The position numbers and the translations under genes were made by a program. This document shows positions 25,875 to 35,147 of a stretch of 64,000 nucleotides of DNA, piece by piece. Origin of the DNA: ZC4RG30 sp964417875 (lineage in GTDB: Bacteria > Pseudomonadota > Gammaproteobacteria > Steroidobacterales > Steroidobacteraceae); the NCBI GenBank assembly GCA_964417875.1, contig CAYQJU010000004.1, positions 16,239 through 80,238 on the forward strand, given 5' to 3'. The notes beneath the pieces are model-generated. The model was not told where the DNA came from. It did no database searches and saw nothing but the letters and a program-made list of their open reading frames with translations. The stretch's first letter is position 1, and each line of letters starts with the position of its first letter.

Positions 25875-26510
25875 TCAGGGGAAGAACTCGGCACCCGGCG
25901 GACGCCCGGCCGAACCCCAGCGCTCGGAGGAATCCCAGTGCTCGTTGATCAGGCCGGTCTCGTCATCGACGCGGAACACATCGAACCAGGTCATCTCGTA
26001 GATCAGGTCCGGATCCTCGCGATCGCGCACCTTGCGCGCCCACATCACCATCACGATGTCGCGCTCGGCAATGATGTCGATGATCGGGAAGCGCGACACT
26101 TCCCCGACCGGCCGCTTCGGCCGCGCCACGCTCATCGTCGCGACGAAGGCGTCGCGGCCGGATTCCACATTGGGGTTGTGCTGGATGTATTCCGGTGCCA
26201 TGAACTCCTCGACGCGGTCCATGTGGCCGGCCTCATAGACAATGCGCCAGAAGTCGTAGACATGCTTCTTGTTGCGGGCGAGCTTCGGGTCGTCGCTCTG
26301 CAGCAGCGCGTGCTGGTCTTCGGCGACCACCAGTGGCGCCAGCGGCTTGCCATTGACCGACAGTCCCGGCGGAGGGCGTTCGCCCGGTGCATCAACCGGG
26401 GTCGCGGCAGCCTGCGCGGCCTGCGCCGGCGCCGCCGGTCCGGACGGTTGCCCGTTGCCGCAGGCGATCACCAGCACCAGCATCGGCAGCAGCACTGCAG
26501 TTCTTCGCAT
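25875..26510 (-). CDS. SnoaL-like (NTF2 fold) lipoprotein
   Basis: A 211-residue protein with ATG 26510 preceded by GGGGGAG at five bases. LVLVIACG near residue 18 is a lipobox, followed by an Ala/Pro-rich linker to about residue 60. The rest (NKKHVYDFWRIVYEAGHMDR, YIQHNPNVESGRDAF, MTWFDVFRVDDETGLINEHW) matches the SnoaL-like/NTF2-fold family of small cyclases and isomerases. It is therefore a membrane-tethered periplasmic member, which is uncommon. Catalytic residues cannot be assigned confidently, though His and Asp at HNPN and FDVFR fit the family. Sulfatase genes are next door. Confidence 0.78.
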   Translation of the reverse strand: MRRTAVLLPMLVLVIACGNGQPSGPAAPAQAAQAAATPVDAPGERPPPGLSVNGKPLAPLVVAEDQHALLQSDDPKLARNKKHVYDFWRIVYEAGHMDRVEEFMAPEYIQHNPNVESGRDAFVATMSVARPKRPVGEVSRFPIIDIIAERDIVMVMWARKVRDREDPDLIYEMTWFDVFRVDDETGLINEHWDSSERWGSAGRPPGAEFFP

Positions 26511-26577
26511 CGCATCTCCCCCGTTTGCGCCAGCGGCGACCCCGCTGATTCTGCCACCGTCATGATGGCCGCGTGCC

Positions 26578-27531
26578 TCAGGCATCGCGGGCGCAGCGAA
26601 AGCCGATGTGCGAGGTGCTGCTGTCGATGGCCTGCGGCTGGCGTGCCGCGGGACGGTAGCGCCGGCAGAAGTTGTCCGCGCACAGGTGCGAGCCGCCCTT
26701 CAGCACCCGGCGCCCGATGCCGCGACCCTGTGCATGCGGATCGCGGCTGCCCGCCTCGTCGCCGCCGCGCGGGTTGCGCGGCGCGCAGCAGGCGTGTGCG
26801 CCCTGTGTGCAGTGGCCGCGCACGCCATACCAGTCGGATGTCCATTCCCACACATTGCCCACCATGTCGCACAACCCATGGCCATTGGGCGGATAGCGAC
26901 CCACCGGCGAGGTGCGCGCGAAGCCGTCAGCCGCATCGCGGCGCCATGGAAACTCGCCGCGCCAGATGTTGGCCAGGCGCTGCCCGGGCGTTTCGGGCGC
27001 ATGGCCCCAGGCGTATTCCGCATCGACCAGGCCGCCGCGCGCCGCGCACTCCCATTCGGCCTCGGTGGGCAGACGCTTGCCGGCCCAGGCGGCAAAGGCG
27101 GCGGCATCGGCGAAGGCCACATGCACCACCGGATGGTCCTCGAGCCCTTCGATGCCGGACGGCGGCCCCTGCGGATGCCGCCAGCAGGCGCCCGGCACCA
27201 GCCGCCACCATTGCGCCGGATCGCGCAGGTCCACCGGGCCGTCCGTGGCGGTGAATACCGCCGAGGCCGGCACCAGCATCGCGGCCGGTGCGCCCGGATA
27301 GTCCGCCGGGTCGGGCGCGCGCTCGGCCAGCGTGCGATAGCCAGTGGCCGCGACGAAGGCCGCGAACTGCCGGTTGGTCACCGGCGTGACATCGATCAGG
27401 AATGCATCCACGGACACATAACGAACCGGTTGTTCCTCGGAATAAAACCGTTCCGATCCCATGCGGAACGTCGTGCCGGGGATACGCTGCATTTCGCCGG
27501 CGGCGCAGCGCCGGTCCAGCATTGAAGACAT
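26578..27531 (-). CDS. Formylglycine-generating enzyme (sulfatase-modifying factor)
   Basis: A 317-residue FGE-sulfatase domain protein. It oxidises the active-site Cys of sulfatases to formylglycine. The redox cysteines are in GGSHLCADNFCRRYR, and SSTSHIGFRCARD is the usual C-terminus. PGTTFRMGSERFYSEEQPV and VTPVTNRQFAAFVAATGYRT are typical of the N-terminal half. Start is uncertain: ATG at 27531, 27522 or 27492 are all possible and none has a ribosome binding site; the last gives the usual family start. It has no clear signal peptide, so it should act in the cytoplasm before Tat export of the adjacent sulfatase. Confidence 0.9.
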   Translation of the reverse strand: MSSMLDRRCAAGEMQRIPGTTFRMGSERFYSEEQPVRYVSVDAFLIDVTPVTNRQFAAFVAATGYRTLAERAPDPADYPGAPAAMLVPASAVFTATDGPVDLRDPAQWWRLVPGACWRHPQGPPSGIEGLEDHPVVHVAFADAAAFAAWAGKRLPTEAEWECAARGGLVDAEYAWGHAPETPGQRLANIWRGEFPWRRDAADGFARTSPVGRYPPNGHGLCDMVGNVWEWTSDWYGVRGHCTQGAHACCAPRNPRGGDEAGSRDPHAQGRGIGRRVLKGGSHLCADNFCRRYRPAARQPQAIDSSTSHIGFRCARDA

Positions 27532-27541
27532 TGGGGGACCC

Positions 27542-29302
27542 ATGGAGCGACGCAGTTTCCTCCGATCAACGGCGCTTGCCGCCGCGGCACTGGGCGCCGG
27601 TGGAACGGGCCTCGCCGCCGCGCGACGCCAGCGACCCAACGTGATCGTGATCATGACCGACGACCAGGGCTACGGCGACTTCTCGCTGTTCGGCAATCCG
27701 GTGCTCAGGACGCCGCACATGGACCGCCTCGGCACCGAGGGCATCACCTTCACCAATTTTCATGTCACGCCGGTGTGCACGCCCTCGCGCAGCCAGCTGA
27801 TGACCGGCAACGACTGCCTGCGCAACCGCGCCAGCGCCGTCACCGCCGGCCGCAGCGTGGTCCGCCGCGACATGCCCACCATGGCCGAGCTGCTGCGCGA
27901 CGGCGGCTACGCCACCGGCCTGTTCGGCAAATGGCACCTGGGTCATGCTTTTCCCGACCGGCCCATGGACCGCGGTTTCGACAAGGCCGTGTGGTTCAAG
28001 GGCTGGGGCCTGCAGTCGGAGATCGAGTTCGACAACGACTACGTGAATCCACGCTATCTGGATGATCTGGTCGAGAAGCGCTCGACGCTGTACTGCACGG
28101 ACCTGTGGTTCCAGCAGGCGATGGCCTGGATGCACCGGCAGGCCGGCGAGGGACAGCCGTTCTTCGCCTTCATTCCCACCAACACGCCGCACATGCCGCT
28201 GTGGCCGCCTCCCGGCTACGAACACCTGTATGCCGACCAGCCGGCGAACGTGGCCGCGTTCTTCCAGATGATCGCGAACCTCGACGCCAACATCGGCCGC
28301 ATGGACCAGTGGCTGCGCGATGCCGGCCTGCTGGACAACACGCTGCTGGTCTTCCTCGGCGACAACGGCGGCACTATCGGCCGCGGCCTGTACAACGCCG
28401 GCCTGCGCGACTCCAAGGCGTCCAGTTATGAAGGCGGTCATCGCGTGCCCTGCTTCATGCGCTGGCCGGCGGGCGAGCTTGCCGGTGGCGCGCGCATCGA
28501 TACGGCCACGCAGGTGCAGGATGTGCTGCCCACCGTGCTCGAACTGTGCGATGTGCCGGCGCGCGGCAGCCGTTTCGACGGCCGCAGCCTCGTGCCGCTG
28601 GTGCGCGAGCAGCCCTTCGACGAGCGCATGCTGATTGTGCAATACGGGCAGCGCAGCCGGCCGGCGAAGCATGACGCGGCGGTGATATGGAGGCAGTGGC
28701 GGCTGCAGAAGGGCACCGAGCTGTATGACATCGAGGCCGACCGCGCGCAGACCCGCGATGTGGCCGCCGCGCACCCGGATGTGGTCGCACGCATGCGCGC
28801 GCACTATGACGCGTGGTGGGACACGCTCGAGCCGCAGCTGGATGAACCGGTACGGCCGGTGCTGGGCGCGCCCGGCCACGGGCGCACGATGCTGACCAGC
28901 ATCGACTGGTGGGAGGTCGACTGCGACAACATCAACTTCGTGTCCAACGGCACCGGCGGACCGCGCGGCGGTCCCTGGCAGGTCGACGTGCGCCGTGACG
29001 GACGCTACCGGTTCGAACTGCGGCGCTGGCCCTTCCACACCGACATGGCGCTGGGATCGGAAGGTCCGCGCCAGACCATCAACGGCCGTCCGCTGACGCA
29101 GCCGGTGAAGCGCATGCCGGCGCACAGCGTGGTGTTTTCGGCCGACGGCAATGAGCAGGTGGTGCAAGTCACGCCCGAAAGCCTGGGCGCGAGCTTCGAA
29201 GTGCAGCTGGGCAGCGGCCCGCACCGGTTGCAGGGCTGGCTGCGCGATGCCGAAGGCCATGACCTGTGCGGAGCGTATTACGCGGAGGTGACGCGACTGT
29301 GA
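27542..29302 (+). CDS. Tat-exported arylsulfatase-type sulfatase, formylglycine (Cys) type
   Basis: A 586-residue sulfatase. ATG 27542 has GGGGGA four bases before it and starts a Tat-like signal (ERRSFLRSTALAAAALGAGG). NVIVIMTDDQGYGD carries the metal-binding Asp pair. The modified Cys is Cys79 in CTPSRSQLMTG, and GKWHLGH and LGDNGGTIG complete the active site. Residues after about 430 form an extra beta-rich C-terminal domain (GGPWQVDVRRDGRYRFELRR). The substrate is unknown: this class includes sulfatases acting on glycans and small molecules. It diverges from the FGE gene, with the proposed starts ten bases apart. Confidence 0.92.
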   Translation: MERRSFLRSTALAAAALGAGGTGLAAARRQRPNVIVIMTDDQGYGDFSLFGNPVLRTPHMDRLGTEGITFTNFHVTPVCTPSRSQLMTGNDCLRNRASAVTAGRSVVRRDMPTMAELLRDGGYATGLFGKWHLGHAFPDRPMDRGFDKAVWFKGWGLQSEIEFDNDYVNPRYLDDLVEKRSTLYCTDLWFQQAMAWMHRQAGEGQPFFAFIPTNTPHMPLWPPPGYEHLYADQPANVAAFFQMIANLDANIGRMDQWLRDAGLLDNTLLVFLGDNGGTIGRGLYNAGLRDSKASSYEGGHRVPCFMRWPAGELAGGARIDTATQVQDVLPTVLELCDVPARGSRFDGRSLVPLVREQPFDERMLIVQYGQRSRPAKHDAAVIWRQWRLQKGTELYDIEADRAQTRDVAAAHPDVVARMRAHYDAWWDTLEPQLDEPVRPVLGAPGHGRTMLTSIDWWEVDCDNINFVSNGTGGPRGGPWQVDVRRDGRYRFELRRWPFHTDMALGSEGPRQTINGRPLTQPVKRMPAHSVVFSADGNEQVVQVTPESLGASFEVQLGSGPHRLQGWLRDAEGHDLCGAYYAEVTRL

Positions 29303-29318
29303 GGCAGGTGCCGACGCC

Positions 29319-30929
29319 CTATCGCCCGCGTGCGAAGAAGGACTCGGTGCGGATGCGGTCGGCCAGCCGGCAGTAATGCCACGCCGGCTGGCGGGCGCTG
29401 CCGGCACTGTCGCAGCCCGCCGGCTTCTGCAGCGGATATTCCTCGAGCGGGTCGTCGCGAAGGTCATAGAACTCGCAGGCCTCGCTGCCCACCTTCCCGG
29501 TGCAGATCACCTTGTAACGCCCATTGCGTGCGCCGACCTGGCGGGTGCCATTGGTCATCAGGTTCAGCGATTCGGTCAGCACGAAGTCCTCATCCGCATC
29601 GCGCACGCGCGACGCGCGCCCGTTGACGATGGGCAGCAGCGACACGCCATCCACACGCATCGGCCCGCTGCCCACCGCGCCCGGCACTTCAGCCGGCGGC
29701 GTGAGACCCGCCATTGCAAGAATGGTCGGAAACAGGTCGGCGGCCTGCGTGAACTCCCCGCTGGTGCGCGCCGGCGCGATGCCCGGTCCACGGATCACCA
29801 GCGGCACGCGCGCGCCGCTCTCATAGACCGTGCCCTTGCCGCGTCCCTTGCGCGTGATGTACAGGTTGTCGATGAAGTCGAGGTTGGGCCGCCCATACAT
29901 CGGCGTGCCGTTGTCGCCGATGTAGATCACCACGGTGTTGCGGTCGATGCCGTCCAGTTCATCCAGCAGCTTGCCCAGCACCGTGTCGAGCGAATTGGTC
30001 ATTGCACGCAACAGTGCCTCGCCGCTGCAATCGCCGGTGACATTGCTCCCGAATTGTCCACCGCAGCCCTGCATCTCGCGACGGCTCACGGCATCCAGCG
30101 TATCGACATCGGGCACCGCCATCGCGCTGGGCTGCTGCACCGTAGTGGCATGCGACAGGTTGAAGGCCAGCCAGGCGAACCAGGGCTTCTGCGGCTGCTG
30201 CCGCTCGCGTTCACGGATCCACTCCAGCGCGTCGGCCACCTTGACCACCGCCGCATAGTTGGTGGACGCGATGCCGGGCAGTGATTTGACCGGCGGCTTT
30301 TCAGTGCGCCAGGTGTCCGCCGGCGTCGCCGCGTCCTGCACCATGTAATCGTAGTCCCAGAAGCTCTTGAGGGCCGCGTGCATGTTGCCGCGGAACACCT
30401 CGAAGCCGGCTTCCTTCGGCTTCATGCCGGGATAGGATCGCTCGGCGCCGGGCATGCCAGCCAGATGCCACTTGCCGAACAGGCCGGTGCTGTAACCGGC
30501 CTCGTCCTTCAGCCGCTGCACGAACGAGCTGTGCCGCTGCGACAGCGGATCGGTGTAGTTGATGACATTGGCCTTGCCGGCCGACAGCCCGGTGAGGATG
30601 GAGGCGCGCGTCGGCGAACAGAACGGATGCGCCCAGGTGTTAGCGAACACGATGCCCTCGCGCGCGAGGCGATCGAGGTTCGGCGTCGAGGCCGGGCGAC
30701 CGCGGATCGACGCGTGACCGGGATGGTTCAGGCCCTGCGGACCATAACGTTGCGCCATCGCCTCGATGAGGCCGGGAACCATGCCCGAGGTGGCGTCGAG
30801 CCCGACGTCATCTGAGATCACCAGCAGGATATTGGGCGGACCTGCCGCCTGCGCAGCGGCGGCAGCGGGCAGCGACGGGGCAATGCCCGCGAGCAGCAGG
30901 AGGACGGGCACCAGCTTCGTGACGCGCAT
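29319..30929 (-). CDS. Second exported sulfatase, formylglycine (Cys) type
   Basis: A 536-residue sulfatase with a Sec-type signal peptide (RVTKLVPVLLLLAGIAPSLP to AQA). The metal-binding DD is in NILLVISDDVGLDA, the modified Cys104 is in FCSPTRASILTG, then LFGKWHLAG and YIGDNGTPMYG. Four or more Cys in the later half (MQGCGGQ, DCSGEA, VICTGKVGSEACEFYD) may form disulfides. It is not a close copy of the neighbouring sulfatase: the signal type, the insert lengths and the C-terminus differ. It converges with that gene, with 16 bases between stops. It needs the FGE encoded nearby. Confidence 0.92.
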   Translation of the reverse strand: MRVTKLVPVLLLLAGIAPSLPAAAAAQAAGPPNILLVISDDVGLDATSGMVPGLIEAMAQRYGPQGLNHPGHASIRGRPASTPNLDRLAREGIVFANTWAHPFCSPTRASILTGLSAGKANVINYTDPLSQRHSSFVQRLKDEAGYSTGLFGKWHLAGMPGAERSYPGMKPKEAGFEVFRGNMHAALKSFWDYDYMVQDAATPADTWRTEKPPVKSLPGIASTNYAAVVKVADALEWIRERERQQPQKPWFAWLAFNLSHATTVQQPSAMAVPDVDTLDAVSRREMQGCGGQFGSNVTGDCSGEALLRAMTNSLDTVLGKLLDELDGIDRNTVVIYIGDNGTPMYGRPNLDFIDNLYITRKGRGKGTVYESGARVPLVIRGPGIAPARTSGEFTQAADLFPTILAMAGLTPPAEVPGAVGSGPMRVDGVSLLPIVNGRASRVRDADEDFVLTESLNLMTNGTRQVGARNGRYKVICTGKVGSEACEFYDLRDDPLEEYPLQKPAGCDSAGSARQPAWHYCRLADRIRTESFFARGR

Positions 30930-31018
30930 GGCTGAATTCCGCTGTAGAAGATATGCCCGGAGTAACACGCACCCCGCGCGCCGGTCCATCGACATCGCCT
31001 GCAGGGCGATAACCAGCC

Positions 31019-31927
31019 TCAGCGCTGCACCGCGCGCGCGGTCTGGATGAAGCCCTCCAGATAAGGCGTGCGCGCATCCGCCGCCCGCATGCCCAGGTGG
31101 ATCTTCTTCGGCACGCCATCGCGCCCCAGCCGCACCGGCACCACCGCCGCCCGGGTTGCGTTCTCCTCCACCAGCCAGCGCGGCAGCGCCGCCACACCGC
31201 GTCCGGCCGCCACCATCTGCAGCATCAGGTCGGTGGACTCCACGGTGCGGTGTTCGCGCGGCACGATGCCCGCCGGCGTCAGGAACAGAGTGAACACATC
31301 CAGCCGCTCGATGGCCACCGGATAGCTGATGAGCACTTCGTCCTCGAGCTGCTGCGGCTCGACCGAACGCGCGCCGGCGAGCGCATGCTGGCGCCCCACC
31401 ACCAGCACCTGCTCATAGTCGAACACCGGCTCGAAGCCTAGGCCGGGACGCATTTCCGGGTCGGGCGTGACCACGATGTCGATGTCATGGTCCAGCAGCG
31501 CGCCGATGCCGCCGAAGCGGAATTTCTGCTTCACGTCCAGGTCCACATCGGGCCACTGCGGCAGGTAGCGCGCCACCACCTTCAGCAGCCACTGGTAGCA
31601 GGGATGGCATTCCATGCCGATGCGCAGGCTGCCGCGGGTGCCGCGCGCAAATCCCCGCAGCGCCTGCTCGGCATGTTCCAGCTGCGGCAACACGCGATTG
31701 GCCACTTCGAGCAGGTGCAGGCCCGCCTGGGTCAGCGCCAGTCGCCGGCCATCGCGGCGCCACAGCGGCATGCCGACACGGCGTTCCAGGCGCGCGATGG
31801 CATGGCTCAGCGCCGACTGCGTCAGGTGCAGCTGGCGTGCCGCCGCCGTCAGCGTGCCCTGCCGATCCACCGCCCGCACGATGGCCAGGTGCTGGCGATC
31901 GAGCCCCGATCCATGAATATCTTTCAT
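31019..31927 (-). CDS. metR: LysR-family regulator, MetR-like
   Basis: A 302-residue LysR-type regulator. The helix-turn-helix is at residues about 20-42 (GTLTAAARQLHLTQSALSHA), followed by the linker helix and an effector domain containing RIGMECHPCYQWLLK, a MetR feature. MetR activates methionine genes with homocysteine as coactivator. It diverges from a MetE-core methyltransferase gene across 80 bases, the classic metR-metE arrangement, which supports the assignment. A TGAA-N5-ATCA element lies six bases before its start. Confidence 0.88.
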   Translation of the reverse strand: MKDIHGSGLDRQHLAIVRAVDRQGTLTAAARQLHLTQSALSHAIARLERRVGMPLWRRDGRRLALTQAGLHLLEVANRVLPQLEHAEQALRGFARGTRGSLRIGMECHPCYQWLLKVVARYLPQWPDVDLDVKQKFRFGGIGALLDHDIDIVVTPDPEMRPGLGFEPVFDYEQVLVVGRQHALAGARSVEPQQLEDEVLISYPVAIERLDVFTLFLTPAGIVPREHRTVESTDLMLQMVAAGRGVAALPRWLVEENATRAAVVPVRLGRDGVPKKIHLGMRAADARTPYLEGFIQTARAVQR

Positions 31928-31933
31928 CTTGTG

Positions 31934-31948
31934 GTGAATTTATATCAC
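31934..31948. promoter_or_regulatory. Probable MetR binding site (GTGAA-N5-ATCAC)
   Basis: GTGAATTTATATCAC contains GTGA-N7-TCAC as a perfect inverted repeat and differs by one base from the MetR consensus TGAA-N5-TTCA. It lies in the AT-rich divergent gap between metR and the MetE-like gene, adjacent to the metR start, as expected for autoregulation and activation of the divergent gene. Confidence 0.55.
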
Positions 31949-32007
31949 TTTTCCTCATTTAACGCGGTTTCTACCATCTGCCGACCCCGTTCCAGAAGGA
32001 CCACCTG

Positions 32008-33159
32008 ATGTCTACCACCGCCCGCGCCGTTTCCGTCGATCGTCCGCATCCCCAGCTTCCGGCCCGCTACGACCATGTGGGCAGCTTCCTGCGCCCCGGC
32101 TACCTGCTGGAGGCCCGCGCCCGCAAGGCCAGGGGCGAGATCACGGCCGCGCAGCTGCGTGAGGTGGAAGACCGCGCCATCACCGAGATCGTGCGCTTCC
32201 AGCAGGACGTGGGCATGAAGGCCATCACCGATGGCGAGTACCGCCGCACCTACTTCCACATCGACTTCCTGAACCAGCTGGGCGGCGTGAAGACCAGCGA
32301 TCCGGTGATCGTGGAGAAGCCCGACGGTTCGCGCGAGCTGGCACCGCCGGTGATGCGCGTGGTGGACCAGGTGCGCCATGACCGCCCCATCCAGCTCGCC
32401 GACTTCCAGTACCTGCAGTCGCAGCTGGCGCCGGGCAGCGTTGCGAAGGTGGCCATCCCCTCGCCCACCATGCTGCATTTCCGCGGCGGCCGCGCCGGCA
32501 TCAGCCGCGAGGCCTATCCGGAGCTGGATCCGGCGTTCTATGACGATGTGGCGCGCGCCTTTGGCGACGAACTGCGCACGCTGCATGCGGCCGGCTGCCG
32601 CTATGTGCAGATGGACGACACCAATCTTGCCTACCTGTGCGATCCGAAGATGCGCGAGGCGGCGCGTGCGCGCGGCGATGACCCGAACGAGCTGCCGCAT
32701 CGCTATGCCATGTTCGTGAACAAGGTGGTGGCCCACAAGCCGGCCGACATGCTGCTGGCCATGCACCTGTGCCGCGGCAATTTCCAGAGCACGCATGCGG
32801 CCAGTGGCGACTATGAGCCGGTGGCGGAGGCGCTGCTCTCGGAGATGGACATCGACGCCTATTTCCTCGAGTACGACGATGCGCGCTCCGGCGACTTCCG
32901 CCCGCTGCGCTTCCTGCAGAAGGGCAAGACCGCGGTGCTCGGCCTGATCACCACCAAGGTGGGCGAACTGGAGGACCGCGATGCGCTCAGACGCCGCATC
33001 GACGAGGCCGCGAAACATGCGCCGCTGGAGCAGCTGGCGCTGTCGCCGCAGTGCGGCTTCGCCAGCAGCGCCGAAGGCAATGACATCAGCTGGGACAACC
33101 AGCGCCGCAAGCTCGAGCTGGTGGTGGGTCTGGCGCGGGAGGTTTGGGGAGAGCGCTGA
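32008..33159 (+). CDS. MetE C-terminal-type cobalamin-independent methionine synthase-like protein
   Basis: A 383-residue protein with AAGGA seven bases before the ATG. It corresponds to the catalytic C-terminal domain of MetE only, as in YxjG/YxjH and archaeal MetE-core proteins. Zinc ligands are visible: His and Cys in MHLCRGN, Glu in LEYDDARSGDF, and Cys in LSPQCGF. RYDHVGSFLRP and GMKAITDGEYRRTYFHIDF are family hallmarks. The missing N-terminal folate-binding half suggests a methyl donor other than the polyglutamated folate used by full MetE, or a partner protein. Regulation by the divergent metR is likely. Confidence 0.88.
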   Translation: MSTTARAVSVDRPHPQLPARYDHVGSFLRPGYLLEARARKARGEITAAQLREVEDRAITEIVRFQQDVGMKAITDGEYRRTYFHIDFLNQLGGVKTSDPVIVEKPDGSRELAPPVMRVVDQVRHDRPIQLADFQYLQSQLAPGSVAKVAIPSPTMLHFRGGRAGISREAYPELDPAFYDDVARAFGDELRTLHAAGCRYVQMDDTNLAYLCDPKMREAARARGDDPNELPHRYAMFVNKVVAHKPADMLLAMHLCRGNFQSTHAASGDYEPVAEALLSEMDIDAYFLEYDDARSGDFRPLRFLQKGKTAVLGLITTKVGELEDRDALRRRIDEAAKHAPLEQLALSPQCGFASSAEGNDISWDNQRRKLELVVGLAREVWGER

Positions 33160-33200
33160 CCGGTCCATAATGGGCGGACCGGTTCACGAGGACCCAGGCC

Positions 33201-34583
33201 ATGCACATCCGGTCCCGCCTTCTCGCCTTCGCCGCGGCACTGCTGCCCGGCGCGTTCGCCGCCGGGGCGCAGGCCCCGGCGCCCGAGGTCACCGCATTCC
33301 GCGGCGTGACCGTGATCCCGATGGACACCTCCACCGAGCGCCTGCTGCCGGACCACACGGTGGTGGTGCGCGGCGAGCGCATCGCCGCCATCGGACCCGC
33401 AGCCAGCGTCGCCATTCCATCCGGCGCGCGCGTGATCGACGGCACCGGACGCTACCTCGTGCCCGGACTGGCCGAGATGCACGCGCATGTGCCACCCGCG
33501 TCCGATGCGCGCTATCTGGAGGAAGTGCTGTTCCTGTATGTGGCCAATGGCGTCACCACCGCACGCGGCATGCTGGGCGAGCCGGCGCACCTGGCATTGC
33601 GCGAGCGCATCAGCCGCCATGAGGTGCTGGGCCCGCGGCTCTATACCTCCGGTCCCTCTCTGAACAACCAGACCGCAACCTCGCCCGAGGCCACCGCACG
33701 GCTGGTGCGCGAACAGGCCGCCGCCGGCTATGACTTCGTCAAGCTTCATCCCGGTCCTTCGCGCGCGGCCTACGATGCCGCGGTGGCCGCCGCCGCACAG
33801 AGCGGCATCCGCCTGGCCGGTCATGTGCCCGCGGATGTCGGACTGCAGCGTGCGCTGGAGGCAGGCCAGGCCACCATCGATCACCTCGATGGCTATGTGG
33901 ATGCACTGGTGCCGCCGGCACAGCGCGGCAATGCCGGCTTCTTTGCCTCGAACCTGGCGGATCTGGCCGACCCCGGCCGCATCGGCGAGCTGGTTGCCGC
34001 CACCATGCGCAGTGGCGTGTGGAACGTGCCCACGCAGACATTGATCGAACACTGGCCCGCGCCCGAACCCGGTGTCGATGCGCTGCTGGCGCGGCCGGAG
34101 ATGGCCTTCGTGTCGCCGCAGCAGCGGCAGCAGTGGGCCGATGCCAAGCGCCAGCAGCTGGCGGCGCCCGGCTATGACGCGCAGCGCGTGCGCAACCTCA
34201 TCACGCTGCGGCGGCAGATCATCAAGGCGCTGCACGACGCCGGCGCCGGACTGCTGCTGGGATCGGATGCACCGCAGGTGTTCAATGTGCCTGGCTTCTC
34301 GCTGCATCGCGAGTTCGCCGCGATGATCGCCGCGAGACTGACGCCCTGGCAGGTGCTGCGCACCGGCACCGCCAACCCGGCGCGCTTCTTCGATGCCGCG
34401 CAGGAATTCGGCAGCGTGCAGCAGGGGCTGGCCGCCGACCTGCTGCTACTCGAGGCCAATCCGCTGCAGTCGCCGGAAGTGCTGGCCCGTCCGCTGGGCG
34501 TGATGCTGCGCGGCCGCTGGCTGGATCGCGAAATGCTGGATGCACGGCTGGCGGAAATCGCGGCGCGCTACCAGCAGCGCTGA
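33201..34583 (+). CDS. Exported amidohydrolase-family metallohydrolase
   Basis: A 460-residue protein with a signal peptide (HIRSRLLAFAAALLPGAFAA to GAQA). The TIM-barrel metal ligands are visible: MHAHV near residue 94, Lys in FVKLHPG, His in LAGHVPADVG and IDHLDGYVDA, and Asp in LLGSDAPQVF. The family includes prolidase/imidazolonepropionase-like secreted hydrolases; the substrate cannot be inferred. It follows the MetE-like gene by 41 bases on the same strand and ends directly against the lipoprotein gene on the other strand, with no intervening base. Confidence 0.85.
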   Translation: MHIRSRLLAFAAALLPGAFAAGAQAPAPEVTAFRGVTVIPMDTSTERLLPDHTVVVRGERIAAIGPAASVAIPSGARVIDGTGRYLVPGLAEMHAHVPPASDARYLEEVLFLYVANGVTTARGMLGEPAHLALRERISRHEVLGPRLYTSGPSLNNQTATSPEATARLVREQAAAGYDFVKLHPGPSRAAYDAAVAAAAQSGIRLAGHVPADVGLQRALEAGQATIDHLDGYVDALVPPAQRGNAGFFASNLADLADPGRIGELVAATMRSGVWNVPTQTLIEHWPAPEPGVDALLARPEMAFVSPQQRQQWADAKRQQLAAPGYDAQRVRNLITLRRQIIKALHDAGAGLLLGSDAPQVFNVPGFSLHREFAAMIAARLTPWQVLRTGTANPARFFDAAQEFGSVQQGLAADLLLLEANPLQSPEVLARPLGVMLRGRWLDREMLDARLAEIAARYQQR

Positions 34584-35147
34584 CTACCCGCCTTCTTCGT
34601 CCGGCAATGTCGTGCGCGCCAATGCCGTGAACGAGAAGGTGGGCACCAGCACACGCTGCTCGCCATTGAGGTCTGACGCCGGGCCCAGGCAATAGCCGCG
34701 CGCTGACACGCGCTCGATTCCCTGCCCGATCACAATGCGCGCCAGGTCTTCCACCGCGCAGCGGTCGTTGCCGCGCGTTGCGAACAGCAGCGCCTCGTTC
34801 TCCACCAGCACAGTGAGGTTGGTGGGCAGCACCTGCGCGGGGCCGTCGTCGGTGTCGGCCAGATCGATGCCGATGATGAAACGCACCTGGCGGTCTGCAT
34901 CCAGCGGCCCGGCCAGCGTGATGCGCAGACCGCCGCCATCCGGGCGCAGGTCGCCATCGCATTGCATCTGCGCATCCAGCCAGTCCAGGTCGGCCTCGAT
35001 GGCGCCGCGCAGCGCGGCCTCGAAACGCCCGTCGCCAGCCGCCAGGCAGCCGCCGGCCGCCTGTGGCGAAGCGGCTGCATCGGATGGCGGCTGCTGCTGC
35101 ATGCAGGCGGCCAGCACGGATGCCGCCAGCAACGGGATGAGGCGCAT
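34584..35147 (-). CDS. Hypothetical lipoprotein
   Basis: A 187-residue protein, not recognised. LIPLLAASVLAAC is a short lipoprotein signal with Cys15 as the lipid site, followed by a low-complexity linker. The mature domain contains four further Cys (GGCLAAGDG, MQCDG, DRCAVED, RGYCLGP), which may pair in the periplasm. It mixes beta segments (LRITLAGPLDADRQVRFIIG, NLTVLVENEALLFAT) with an acidic C-terminus (DEEGG). It is convergent with the amidohydrolase gene and divergent from selO. No function is suggested. Confidence 0.7.
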   Translation of the reverse strand: MRLIPLLAASVLAACMQQQPPSDAAASPQAAGGCLAAGDGRFEAALRGAIEADLDWLDAQMQCDGDLRPDGGGLRITLAGPLDADRQVRFIIGIDLADTDDGPAQVLPTNLTVLVENEALLFATRGNDRCAVEDLARIVIGQGIERVSARGYCLGPASDLNGEQRVLVPTFSFTALARTTLPDEEGG

